Source of the DNA: Cupriavidus sp.
Lineage (GTDB): Bacteria; Pseudomonadota; Gammaproteobacteria; Burkholderiales; Burkholderiaceae
DNA: 64,000 nt
Assembly (NCBI GenBank): GCA_031181345.1
Contig: JAPSLC010000006.1
Span: 1-64,000, forward strand
Direction: 5' to 3'
Of this stretch, positions 35,232 through 43,316 are shown piece by piece (the first letter of the stretch is position 1; each line of letters starts with the position of its first letter). The position numbers were made by a program, and so were the translations under genes. Below the pieces are notes generated by a model that worked only from the letters and a program-made list of their open reading frames with translations, did not search any database and had not been told where the DNA came from.

Positions 35232-36461
35232 TCACGCGGCCACCGCTTCGCACTGCGCCTTGCCGAACAGCAGCCGATTGCGCATCGCGCCGATCGGCGT
35301 GCCGTTCTGGATCAGCTCGAAATACCACGGACCATCCTGCACGTCCCCATACAGCACCGCGCCGGCCAACCGGCCGCCTTGCAGCACCAGCCGCTTGTAG
35401 ACGCCGCGGCGCGGATCACGCAGCACCAGGTCCTCGCTGTCCTCGCCGCCGACGATATCGCCGGCCGAGTACAGCTCGACGCCGCTGACCTTCAGCCGCG
35501 TGGCGGTGGCCTGCTGGACGTAGCGCCGGTGACCCGCGCCGGCCAGGTGCGCCGCGCAGACGCGCGCCTGGTCCCAGATCGGCGCGACCAGCCCGAAGGT
35601 GGCCTGGCGGTGCTGCACGCATTCGCCGACCGCGTAGATGCGCGGGTCGTAGGTCTGCAGCGTGTCATCGACGACGATGGCGCGCTCGCAATGCAGACCC
35701 GCCGCGCGGGCAAGCTCTGCGTTCGGACGCACGCCCGCGGCCATTACGACGAGATCGGCGCGAATCTGCGACCCGTCGGCAAGGCGAACGCCGCTGACTC
35801 GCGTGTCTCCGAGGATCTCGCTGGTATTGGCGCCGAGCAGGATGCGCAGGCCGCGCCGTTCCAGCGTGCGCTTGAGCAGGGCGGCGGCGTTGGCATCGAG
35901 CTGGCGATCCATCAGCGCATCGCCCAGATGCACCACGGTGACGTCCATGCCCTGGCGCAGCAGGCCGTTGGCCGCCTCCAGCCCGAGCAGGCCGCCGCCG
36001 ATCACCACCGCATGGCGATGCGCGCGCGCCGCGGCCAGCATGGTCTCGACGTCCTGGATGTCGCGGAATGCGATCACGCCGTCGAGCTGGTGGCCGGGTA
36101 CGGGCACGATGAAGGGACGCGAACCGGTCGCCAGCAGCAGCCGGTCGTAACGGACCTCTGTGCCGGACTGCGAACGCACCCGCCGACGCACGCGGTCGAT
36201 CTCCACGACCGGATCGCCGGCCAGCAGCGTGATGCCATGGCGCGCATACCACTCGCGCGGATGCAGCATGATGTCGTCGACCGTCTTTTCCCCGGCGAGC
36301 ACCGGCGACAGCAGGATGCGGTTGTAGTTGCCATGCGGCTCGGCGCCGAACACGGTGATGTCGTACAGGTCGGGCGCCAGCGCCAGCAGCTCCTCGACGG
36401 TGCGCATGCCGGCCATGCCGTTGCCGACCACCACCAGGCGCGGCTTGTCGATGCGGGTCAT
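35232..36461 (-). CDS. NAD(P)/FAD-dependent oxidoreductase of the nitrate cluster
   Basis: A 409-residue flavoprotein resembling the N-terminal half of NirB. FAD motif LVVVGNGMAGMRTVEELL is followed by NAD(P) motif AVVIGGGLLGLEAANGLL and the second FAD region DPRIYAVGECVQHR. It lacks the BFD cluster and siroheme domains of NirB. Its ATG overlaps the nirD stop (ATGA), and it lies between nirD and nasA, so it is a good candidate for the NAD(P)H-oxidising electron donor of NasA. That role is inferred from position; a duplicate nitrite-reductase reductase is the alternative. Confidence 0.88.
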   Translation of the reverse strand: MTRIDKPRLVVVGNGMAGMRTVEELLALAPDLYDITVFGAEPHGNYNRILLSPVLAGEKTVDDIMLHPREWYARHGITLLAGDPVVEIDRVRRRVRSQSGTEVRYDRLLLATGSRPFIVPVPGHQLDGVIAFRDIQDVETMLAAARAHRHAVVIGGGLLGLEAANGLLRQGMDVTVVHLGDALMDRQLDANAAALLKRTLERRGLRILLGANTSEILGDTRVSGVRLADGSQIRADLVVMAAGVRPNAELARAAGLHCERAIVVDDTLQTYDPRIYAVGECVQHRQATFGLVAPIWDQARVCAAHLAGAGHRRYVQQATATRLKVSGVELYSAGDIVGGEDSEDLVLRDPRRGVYKRLVLQGGRLAGAVLYGDVQDGPWYFELIQNGTPIGAMRNRLLFGKAQCEAVAA

Positions 36462-36811
36462 GCGGCCACCCATACCTTGCCGTCGTAGACGCGGGCGGGA
36501 TAGGCCGGCACCGAATGCTCCGGCGCCTCCAGGCATTCGCCCGTGCGCAGGTCGAAATGCTGCTTGTAGATCGGCGAGGCGACCACCAGCCGGTCGCCCA
36601 GGTTGCCGACGAGCCCGCGCGAGAGCACGGCCGCGTCGGCATTCGGATCGTAGTTGCCGATCGCGAAGACCTGGTTGTCCGGGCCGATCCGGAACACGGC
36701 GATCTGTCGATGCCCCACCAGCGCGCAGACACCGGTGTTCGGCACGATGTCGCGCAGCGCGCAGACCGCGGTCCACTGTTCGGAAGAAGCGTGCGTGGCA
36801 AGCTGGCTCAT
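36458..36811 (-). CDS. nirD: Assimilatory nitrite reductase small subunit
   Basis: Rieske-fold small subunit of NADH-dependent nitrite reductase, 117 residues. It begins WTAVCALRDIVPNTGVCALVGHRQIAVFRIG and contains VFAIGNYDPNADAAVLSRGLVGNLGDRLVVASPIYKQHFDLRTGECLEAPEHSVPAYPARV. As in other NirD proteins the Rieske Cys/His ligands are replaced (PIYKQHFDL), so no [2Fe-2S] cluster is expected. GAGGAAATC precedes ATG 36811. It follows nirB by 75 nt and overlaps the next gene by 4 nt. Confidence 0.94.
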   Translation of the reverse strand: MSQLATHASSEQWTAVCALRDIVPNTGVCALVGHRQIAVFRIGPDNQVFAIGNYDPNADAAVLSRGLVGNLGDRLVVASPIYKQHFDLRTGECLEAPEHSVPAYPARVYDGKVWVAA

Positions 36812-36886
36812 GATGATTTCCTCGGCTGCGTAGGGCATGGCGGCTGACGTGGCGGCTGACGTCATTCAGATGGCGAAGGTTTCGGA

Positions 36887-39490
36887 TCAGGCGACCGGGT
36901 CCGCCTCGGCGACGCGGTCCATGCGGACCAGCGGCACCGCCACCGGGCGCTGCGTCGGCATGCCGGCGCCGGCGCCCTGCAGGTCGCGTTCCTCCGGCGT
37001 GGCCGGACGGATCTGGCCACGCTCCTGCACGAACACGACATGCTCGTCCCCTCGCTCGCTGTTGACGAAATGGTGGAAGCGCTTGCGGGTCTCCGGATCG
37101 GTGACGGCCTTCTTCCATTCGCATTCATAGGTATCGACCACCAGCTGCATCTGCGCCTCGAGCTCGGCGGCGATGCCGAGGCTGTCGTCGACCACCACGG
37201 CCTTCAGATAGTCGAGGCCGCCTTCGAGGTTGTCGCGCCAGACGCTGGTGCGCTGCAGGCGGTCGGCGGTGCGCACGTAGAACATCAGCACGCGGTCGAT
37301 GTAGCGGACCAGCGTGTCGCGGTCCAGATCGCTGGCCAGCAGCTCGGCATGGCGCGGCTTCATGCCGCCGTTGCCGCAGACGTACAGGTTCCAGCCCTTG
37401 TCGGTGGCGATCACGCCGATGTCCTTGCCCTGCGCCTCGGCGCATTCGCGCGTGCAGCCCGACACGCCGAACTTGATCTTGTGCGGCGCGCGCAGGCCCT
37501 TGTAGCGGTTCTCCAGCTCGATCGCCAGGCCCACCGAATCGCCGACGCCGTAGCGGCACCAGGTCGAACCGACGCACGACTTCACCGTGCGCAGCGACTT
37601 GCCGTAGGCGTGTCCCGATTCGAAGCCGGCCGCGATCAGTTCTTCCCAGATCAGCGGCAACTGCTCGACCCGCGCGCCGAACAGGTCTACGCGCTGGCCG
37701 CCGGTGATCTTGGTGTAGAGGCCGTACTTCTTCGCCACGCGGCCCACCGCGATCAGCCCGTCGGGCGTGACCTCGCCGCCCGGCATGCGCGGCACCACCG
37801 AATAGGTGCCGTCCTTCTGGATATTGGCCAGGAAGTAGTCGTTCGAATCCTGCAGGCTGGCGTGCTCCGGCTTGAGCACGAATTCGTTCCAGCACGAGGC
37901 GAGGATGCTGGCGACCGTGGGCTTGCAGATATCGCAGCCATGGCCCTTGCCGTGCGCAGCCAGCAACGCGTCGAAGGTGCGCAAGCCGCCGACGCGGACC
38001 AGGTGATAAAGCTCCTGGCGCGAATAGGCGAAGTGCTCGCACAGGTGGTTGTTCACCGCCAGGCCCTGCTTCTTCATCTCGGCCTTCATCAGCTGCGTGA
38101 CCAGCGGCACGCAGCCGCCGCAGGCGGTGCCTGCCTTGGTACACGACTTCAGCGCGCCGATGCTGGTGGCGCCGTCGCCGACCGCGGCGCAGATCTGGCC
38201 CTTGGAGACGTTGTTGCACGAGCAGATCTGCGCGGTGTCGGGCAGCGCGTCGACGCCCAGGCCGGGCCTGGCCTGGCCGTCGGACGGCGGCAGGATCAGG
38301 AATTCGGGGGATTCCGGCAGCGGCATGCGGTTCAGCATCATCTGCAGCAGCGTGCCGTATTCCGCCGCGTCGCCGACCAGCACGCCGCCCAGCAGGTACT
38401 TGCCGCACTCGGACACCACCAGCTTCTTGTAGACCTCCTTGCGCTCGTCGGCGAACTGGTAGATGCGCGCGCCCGGCGTGTGGCCATGCGGGTCGCCGAG
38501 GCTGGCCACGTCCACGCCCATCAGCTTGAGCTTGGTGCTCATGTCGGCGCCGGTGAAGGCGGCCTCGTCGCCGAGCAGCTGGCTCGCGGTCACGCGGGCC
38601 ATGTCGTAGCCTGGCGCGACCAGGCCGAAGATCTTGCCCTGCCACAGCGCGCATTCGCCGATCGCGAAGATGTCGGGGTCGGAGGTGCGGCACTGGTCGT
38701 CGATCACGATGCCGCCGCGCTCGCCGATCGCCAGGCCGGACGCGCGCGCCAGCTCGTCGCGCGGCCGGATGCCGGCCGAGAACACGATCATGTCGGTGTC
38801 CAGATGCGTGCCGTCGGCAAAGCGCATCCGGTGCGTGCCGGCCTCGCCGTCGACGATCTCCACGGTGTTCTTGCCGGTATGCGCGGTGACGCCCAGCGCC
38901 GCAATCTTCCGCCGCAGCATCTGGCCGCCGCCGTCGTCGACCTGCACCGCCATCAGCCGCGGCGCGAATTCGACCACATGGGCCTGCAGGCCCATGTCGC
39001 GCAGCGCCTTGGCGCATTCGAGGCCGAGCAGGCCACCGCCGACCACCACGCCGGTACGCGCGCGCGCTCCGCATTCGCGCATTGCCTCGAGGTCCTCGAT
39101 GGTGCGGTAGACGAAGCAGTCGGCGCGATCGCGACCGGGTACCGGCGGCACGAAAGGGTAGGAACCGGTCGCCAGCACCAGCTTGTCGTAGTGCAACGTC
39201 TCGCCGGTCGACACGGTGATCGTGCGCGCGGCGCGGTCGATCGCCGTGGCGCGCGCGTTCAGCCGCAGCGCGAAGCCGGTCTCGTCGAAAAAGCCTGGCT
39301 CGACCAGCGACAGGTCCTCGGCGCTCTTGCCCGAGAAGAATTCGGACAGGTGCACGCGATCGTAGGCGGGGCGCGGTTCCTCGCACAGCACGGTGACCTG
39401 CAGGTTGTCGCCGCCCTCTTCGCGCGCCTGCGCCAGGCATTCGAGCAGTTTGTGGCCCACCATGCCGTGGCCGATGATGACGAGCTTCAT
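36887..39490 (-). CDS. nirB: Assimilatory nitrite reductase large subunit
   Basis: An 867-residue cytoplasmic NADH-nitrite reductase that reduces nitrite to ammonium. Domains in order: FAD (KLVIIGHGMVGHKLLECL), NAD (TGVVVGGGLLGLECAKAL), BFD [2Fe-2S] (ICSCNNVSKGQICAAV...CTKAGTACGGCVPL), and the siroheme/[4Fe-4S] domain with CVGSTWCRYGVGDS and FGVSGCTRECAEAQGKDIGVI carrying the four cluster Cys. The C-terminal tail past KRFHHFVNSE is longer than the fold needs. Start ATG 39490, 76 nt after narK. Forms the enzyme with NirD downstream. Confidence 0.96.
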   Translation of the reverse strand: MKLVIIGHGMVGHKLLECLAQAREEGGDNLQVTVLCEEPRPAYDRVHLSEFFSGKSAEDLSLVEPGFFDETGFALRLNARATAIDRAARTITVSTGETLHYDKLVLATGSYPFVPPVPGRDRADCFVYRTIEDLEAMRECGARARTGVVVGGGLLGLECAKALRDMGLQAHVVEFAPRLMAVQVDDGGGQMLRRKIAALGVTAHTGKNTVEIVDGEAGTHRMRFADGTHLDTDMIVFSAGIRPRDELARASGLAIGERGGIVIDDQCRTSDPDIFAIGECALWQGKIFGLVAPGYDMARVTASQLLGDEAAFTGADMSTKLKLMGVDVASLGDPHGHTPGARIYQFADERKEVYKKLVVSECGKYLLGGVLVGDAAEYGTLLQMMLNRMPLPESPEFLILPPSDGQARPGLGVDALPDTAQICSCNNVSKGQICAAVGDGATSIGALKSCTKAGTACGGCVPLVTQLMKAEMKKQGLAVNNHLCEHFAYSRQELYHLVRVGGLRTFDALLAAHGKGHGCDICKPTVASILASCWNEFVLKPEHASLQDSNDYFLANIQKDGTYSVVPRMPGGEVTPDGLIAVGRVAKKYGLYTKITGGQRVDLFGARVEQLPLIWEELIAAGFESGHAYGKSLRTVKSCVGSTWCRYGVGDSVGLAIELENRYKGLRAPHKIKFGVSGCTRECAEAQGKDIGVIATDKGWNLYVCGNGGMKPRHAELLASDLDRDTLVRYIDRVLMFYVRTADRLQRTSVWRDNLEGGLDYLKAVVVDDSLGIAAELEAQMQLVVDTYECEWKKAVTDPETRKRFHHFVNSERGDEHVVFVQERGQIRPATPEERDLQGAGAGMPTQRPVAVPLVRMDRVAEADPVA

Positions 39491-39566
39491 GATGCGTTCC
39501 TTGTTCGTGGGCGCCTGCGTGGGCATCTCGGGTGCGTTGTTGTCAGGAGCGGAGGTGCGGTATCAC

Positions 39567-40919
39567 CTAGCTGGCGAGCGCGTTCTCGAGCAGGGCCTGT
39601 TCGCGGGCCTTGTGTTCGGCCGAGAAGCGCACCGCCACCGCGCACAGCGCCGACAGCACGACCAGCACGCCGAGCACCATCAGGGTCTGCTGCAGGCTGC
39701 CCAGGCCCTTCATCAGCAGGCCGGCGGCCACCGCGCCGACGTTGCCGCCCGCGCCGATGATTCCGGACACGCCGCCCAGCGCCTTGCGGTCGATGAAGGG
39801 CACCAGCGCATAGGTGGCACCGCATGCCATATGGGTGAACAGGCCGAAGGCCAGCATCGCCACCACGGCCAGCACGACCGAATTCGATTGCGAGAACCAC
39901 AGCAGGCCCAGACCCTCGCCGAGCATCAGCACGAACAGCAGCGTGGTGCGGGCGCTCAGGCCGTGCGTGCGCGCAACCTTGTCCGAAGCCCAGCCGCCCA
40001 GCGCGCGAGCAAACAGCGCCAGCAGCCCGAAGCTGGCGGCGGCCAGGCCCGCGGCCTTCAGCGACAGCTCGAACCGGTCGACGAAATACATCGCGGCGAC
40101 GTTGTGGATGAAGATCTCCACGCCGAAGCAAGCGCCGTACGTGACGAACAGCAGCCACACGCGGTAGTTGGCGCTGGCGGCGACGAAGCTGGCCCAGCCG
40201 CCTTTCTTGCCGCCATCGATCGCGATACCCTGCTTGCGCAGGTCCGCGTAGTTGCCCTGCGGGCAGTCCTGCGTGAAGCGCCAGTACAGCGCGGCCATCA
40301 TCAGCATCGCAACGCCGGGCACCAGCAGCGCGACGCGCCAGCCCATCGTCTCGCTGACGCCGAGCATCAGCACGCCGGCCAGCAGCAGCGGCATCAGGCC
40401 CTGCGCCGCGCCGCCGCCGGCGTTACCCCAGCCCGCGGACGCGGCGTTGGCGGTGCCGACCACGTTGGGCGCGAACATCACCGAGGTGTGGTACTGCGTG
40501 ATCACGAAGCTCGCGCCAATCGCGCCGATCAGCAGCCGGAAGAACAGGAACGCTTCGTAGGTCTGGGCCATCGCCACGCCCAGCACCGGAATCGCGCCGA
40601 GCACCAGCAGGCCGGTATAGGCCTTGCGCGGGCCATAGCGGTCGCACAGCGGGCCGATGATCAGCCGCACCAGGATCGTCACCGCCACGGCGGCGATATT
40701 GATGTTGGCGACCTGGTCGGGGGTCAGGCCGAACTCGCCGCGCAGCATCGGCATCAGCGGCGCGCAGGCAAACCAGGCGAAGAAGCAGACGAAGAACGCC
40801 ATCCACGTCATATGGAAGGCGCGCATCTGAGGCGTGCGGAAGGTGAACAGCGCGATGCGGGTCGCTTTGCCTTGCGCGCTGGGATTCAGGCTTGCATCCG
40901 GGCTGGGGGTCGCTGCCAT
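39567..40919 (-). CDS. narK: Nitrate/nitrite MFS transporter
   Basis: A 450-residue inner-membrane major-facilitator protein of the NarK/NasA nitrate family with twelve predicted helices. The two nitrate signatures are clear: AGWGNAGGGAAQGLMPLL and IGAGGNVGAVAAGLL, and RLIIGPLCDRYGPRKAY is the MFS loop motif. It opens the operon and probably brings nitrate in for NasA and NirBD. GGAG lies 7 nt before ATG 40919. The start is only 11 nt downstream of an intrinsic terminator in the leader, so its expression should depend on antitermination. Confidence 0.94.
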   Translation of the reverse strand: MAATPSPDASLNPSAQGKATRIALFTFRTPQMRAFHMTWMAFFVCFFAWFACAPLMPMLRGEFGLTPDQVANINIAAVAVTILVRLIIGPLCDRYGPRKAYTGLLVLGAIPVLGVAMAQTYEAFLFFRLLIGAIGASFVITQYHTSVMFAPNVVGTANAASAGWGNAGGGAAQGLMPLLLAGVLMLGVSETMGWRVALLVPGVAMLMMAALYWRFTQDCPQGNYADLRKQGIAIDGGKKGGWASFVAASANYRVWLLFVTYGACFGVEIFIHNVAAMYFVDRFELSLKAAGLAAASFGLLALFARALGGWASDKVARTHGLSARTTLLFVLMLGEGLGLLWFSQSNSVVLAVVAMLAFGLFTHMACGATYALVPFIDRKALGGVSGIIGAGGNVGAVAAGLLMKGLGSLQQTLMVLGVLVVLSALCAVAVRFSAEHKAREQALLENALAS

Positions 40920-40930
40920 GCTGGCTCCAA

Positions 40931-40988
40931 GAAAACAAAAGGCGTCCCGAGAGCCGATGCAGCCGATGCGATCGGTTCAGGGGACGCC
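40931..40988 (-). terminator. Leader terminator (attenuator) of the nas operon
   Basis: On the minus strand GGCGTCCC (40988-40981) pairs with GGGACGCC (40948-40941), with an internal CCGAT/ATCGG stem in the loop, followed at once by TTTTGTTTTC (40940-40931). This is a textbook intrinsic terminator placed just before narK, as in leaders controlled by ANTAR antiterminators (NasR/NasT type). Confidence 0.75.
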
Positions 40989-41001
40989 GTTGTCCTGACG
41001 C

Positions 41002-41059
41002 CGGCGGTGAAGACCGCCGACGCGCTGTGTGTCTGGAGCGGGCCGCCGTTGGTCCGCTC
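41002..41059 (-). promoter_or_regulatory. Upstream hairpins of the nas leader RNA
   Basis: The leader folds into CGGCGGT-CTTC-ACCGCCG (41019-41002) and, further upstream, GAGCGG-n12-CCGCTC (41059-41036). A GGCGTC next to the first could pair with the GACGCC of the terminator and act as an antiterminator arm. The loops do not show the A1/G4 hexaloop of known ANTAR targets, so the factor is uncertain. Confidence 0.45.
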
Positions 41060-41071
41060 GCGTCACAATTC

Positions 41072-41087
41072 AGCAAGCGGCATGCCA
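41072..41087 (-). promoter_or_regulatory. Sigma-54 promoter of the nas operon
   Basis: Minus strand TGGCATGCCGCTTGCT matches the sigma-54 -24/-12 consensus TGGCAYGNNNNTTGCW at every fixed position. Transcription should start near 41061, giving a leader of about 140 nt before narK. Such promoters need an enhancer-binding activator, here presumably NtrC. Confidence 0.8.
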
Positions 41088-41169
41088 GCGGGCTTTGTGC
41101 TGTCGGATGCAGAAACGGCGCTGTCGCAGCGCGGCAAGCGCCACGCGATGCGCGTTGATGGGGCGGGGC

Positions 41170-41186
41170 GGCACGACGATGGTGCG
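41170..41186 (-). promoter_or_regulatory. NtrC-like enhancer site
   Basis: GGCACG-ACGAT-GGTGCG resembles the NtrC site TGCACC-N5-GGTGCA in the conserved GCAC/GTGC core and 5-nt spacer. It lies about 85 bp upstream of the -24 element, a usual enhancer distance. Single site, degenerate outer bases. Confidence 0.45.
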
Positions 41187-41214
41187 CCGCAATGCGCGGC
41201 GGCGGTGCGCGGGG

Positions 41215-41754
41215 TCAGTCGGCGCTGGCGGTGTCGGGCGCGGTGGGGGCGACGTCCGGTAGCGGTGATGAGGGCGACGCGCCGGTCTGGTCCGGCCGGA
41301 CTGGCATCGCATGACGCGATCGCACGGTCTTGAGCTCGGTCAAGGGCACTTCGTTGCCGGCTTCGTCGATCAGTGCGGCATGGACCTTGAGGCCGCTGGT
41401 GGCCGAGCGGACCTCCATCAGCCCGCAGCCGCCCTTCAGATGGCGATCGCCCCATTGCATCAGGCCGATCAGCACGGGCAGCAGCTCGACGGCGGCCCGC
41501 GTGGGCCGGTAGGCGAAGCGCTCGCGAGCGCCCGGCTCGCGGTAGCTGACCCGCCGCAGCAGGCCGGCCTCGGTCAGCGTCTTCAGCCGGGCGGACAGCA
41601 CTGCCGGCGAGCATTGCAGCCGGGTCAGGAGGTCGTCAAAGCGGCTGACGCCGCTCAGGACGTCGCGAAGGATCAGCATCGACCACTTCTCGCCGATCAG
41701 GCCCAGCGTGCCAGCGATCGAACAATGTCGGAGGTCTTCGGAGGTCGGTTCCAT
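41215..41754 (-). CDS. HxlR-family transcriptional regulator
   Basis: A 179-residue winged-helix regulator with the HxlR pattern (GTLGLIGEKWSMLILRDVLSGVSRFDDLLTRLQCSPAVLSARLKTLTEAGLLRRVSYREPGARERFAYRPT) in its first 110 residues and a Pro/Asp/Thr-rich tail. Cys6-7 region (RHCSIAG) matches the conserved Cys of redox- or aldehyde-sensing HxlR proteins. Divergent from an acetyltransferase across an 88-nt gap holding a 13-bp inverted repeat. Its stop sits upstream of the nas enhancer region. Confidence 0.9.
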   Translation of the reverse strand: MEPTSEDLRHCSIAGTLGLIGEKWSMLILRDVLSGVSRFDDLLTRLQCSPAVLSARLKTLTEAGLLRRVSYREPGARERFAYRPTRAAVELLPVLIGLMQWGDRHLKGGCGLMEVRSATSGLKVHAALIDEAGNEVPLTELKTVRSRHAMPVRPDQTGASPSSPLPDVAPTAPDTASAD

Positions 41755-41771
41755 GTTCGCAGCATAGCAGG

Positions 41772-41832
41772 CTGACTTCATTTGCAAAAGTCAGGATCTC
41801 GCCTATACTCTGGCTACGACAAATGAAGTCAG
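41772..41832. promoter_or_regulatory. HxlR/acetyltransferase promoter with 13-bp inverted repeat
   Basis: CTGACTTCATTTG (41772-41784) and CAAATGAAGTCAG (41820-41832) are exact complements. The left copy is also half of a local palindrome with AAGTCAG (41788-41794). Between them a plus-strand promoter reads -35 TTGCAA (41782-41787), 16 nt, -10 TATACT (41804-41809). Two operators 48 bp apart flanking the promoter suggest HxlR looping or bidirectional repression. Confidence 0.65.
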
Positions 41833-41842
41833 GATGCCAGCC

Positions 41843-42460
41843 ATGTCCGCCGTCTTGCGTGCCGCCGAAATTGCCCCCTTTCTGTTTGCCAAGCCCCTGG
41901 CCTTCGGCGACTTCCCGCAGACCTGGACCGTCCAGGGTGGACAGACGTTGACGGCACGCGCCGTACGCCTCGATGACTTTGTCCGCCAGCGGGCTTTCGT
42001 CGATGGCCTGTCGCGCGAGAGCCGCTATTACCGCTTCCTGACCGGTGGGCTGGTGTCCGACGATCTGGTCGGCCAATTCGTTCGCAGCCGTTGCGCGCTG
42101 GTGTTGACGACCCGCGGCGATGGCGACGGCAAGGAAAGCATCGTCGCCAATGGGGAGTACGCGGTCGGGGAAGGGGGCGTCGCGGAACTGGCGGTCGTCG
42201 TGACTGACAGTTGGCAGGGCCGCGGCATCGGTCGCCGGCTGGTGCAGACGCTGGTGCAGGGCGCACGGACGCAACGGTTGCATGCGCTGCGTGGCGAGGT
42301 ATTGAGCGAGAACCGCCGCATGCTGGCGATCCTGCGGGAGCATGGCTTTTCCGTGCGGCTGCATCCGGGCGACGCGCTGCTGCACGAGGCCACGCTGGCC
42401 CTGGCAACGGCCCGGCAAGCCACCGAGTGGCTGCCGGAGGACTGGTTCGCGATGCGGTGA
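41843..42460 (+). CDS. GNAT-family N-acetyltransferase
   Basis: A 205-residue acetyltransferase with a GNAT core (VAELAVVVTDSWQGRGIGRRLVQTLVQGARTQRLHALRGEVLSENRRMLAILREHGF). This is the form fused to or associated with acyl-CoA ligases of the Pat type, but here it is a single domain. An N-terminal 45-residue extension precedes it. ATG 41843 is preferred over 41834 because the latter begins inside the operator. Probably repressed by the divergent HxlR protein. Substrate unknown. Confidence 0.87.
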   Translation: MSAVLRAAEIAPFLFAKPLAFGDFPQTWTVQGGQTLTARAVRLDDFVRQRAFVDGLSRESRYYRFLTGGLVSDDLVGQFVRSRCALVLTTRGDGDGKESIVANGEYAVGEGGVAELAVVVTDSWQGRGIGRRLVQTLVQGARTQRLHALRGEVLSENRRMLAILREHGFSVRLHPGDALLHEATLALATARQATEWLPEDWFAMR

Positions 42461-42493
42461 CAGCCTGGCCGAGTCGGCCGGTGGGAGGGACTG

Positions 42494-43168
42494 CTACTGC
42501 GAAGACGGTGCGCCGGACTCCCCGGCAGCTTCTTCGGCCACGATCTGCCGGATGACCTGCTGGAAGGCTTCAGCCGGCTGGCCACCCGTCACCAGATAGC
42601 GATCGTTGAAGATGATCGACGGCACCGATCGAATGCCCATCGCATCGAACTTCCGTTCCTCGGCGCGGACTTCGTCGGCATAGTCGCCGCTTGCCAGCAC
42701 CCGCCGAGCGACGGCGCCGTCAAGCCCCGACGATTGCGCTGCTTCAACCAGCACCTCGTGGTCGCTCGTATCCTTGCCCTCACCGTGATAGGCCCGCAGC
42801 AGCGCGAGCTTCAGCGGCACCTGCTTGCCTTCCAACCGTGCCCAATGGAGCAGACGATGCGCATCGAAGGTGTTGTAGACGCGCTCCCGGGGACCGAACG
42901 AAAAACCGACGTCGGCGCCGCGCTCCCGGATCGTCGCCTGCGTCTCGGCGATCTGCGCCGGCGTGCGGCCGTATTTCTTGCCCAGATAATCGACGATGGC
43001 CTCGCCCTCGGGACCCATCTCGGGGTTCAGCTCGAACGGATGCAGGACGACCTCGGCATCGACCTCATCACCAAGACGGGACAGCGCCAGTTGCAGCGAG
43101 GACAGGCCGATCGCGCACCAGGGGCAGGCGATGTCGGAGACGAAATCGATTTTTATGGGTTGGGGCAT
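42494..43168 (-). CDS. DsbA-family (FrnE-like) oxidoreductase
   Basis: A 224-residue thioredoxin-fold protein of the FrnE/DsbA type without a signal peptide, so cytoplasmic. The redox motif ACPWCAIG sits at residues 14-21, the helical insertion (PFELNPEMGPEGEAIVDYLGKKYGRTPAQIAETQATIRERG) is as in FrnE and polyketide-type isomerases, and GIRSVPSIIFNDRYLVTGGQP carries the cis-Pro. It probably acts as a disulfide oxidoreductase or thiol isomerase under stress. Convergent with the acetyltransferase gene. Confidence 0.92.
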   Translation of the reverse strand: MPQPIKIDFVSDIACPWCAIGLSSLQLALSRLGDEVDAEVVLHPFELNPEMGPEGEAIVDYLGKKYGRTPAQIAETQATIRERGADVGFSFGPRERVYNTFDAHRLLHWARLEGKQVPLKLALLRAYHGEGKDTSDHEVLVEAAQSSGLDGAVARRVLASGDYADEVRAEERKFDAMGIRSVPSIIFNDRYLVTGGQPAEAFQQVIRQIVAEEAAGESGAPSSQ

Positions 43169-43300
43169 AAGTCTTTCCGGGACGCGATCGGATCTGGAAT
43201 GTGACTGTGTCGTACGGCCACAATGGTGCGCGACAGATTAACCCGAATGGCCGCTCTCTGCTGCGAACGCCGTCATCAAAGCGCGCGTAGAAGACGCCCT

Positions 43301-43316
43301 GTCCGACCTGTCGGAC
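43301..43316 (-). terminator. Short hairpin after the 315-residue gene
   Basis: GTCCGA-CCTG-TCGGAC forms a 6-bp stem with a 4-nt loop directly at the stop codon of the minus-strand gene. No U-tract follows, so termination strength is doubtful. Confidence 0.35.

Noticed and set aside
41002..41019. CGGCGGT-CTTC-ACCGCCG as an ANTAR hexaloop target
   Set aside because: Even read as a 6-nt loop it is UCUUCA, without the A1 and G4 that ANTAR proteins require.
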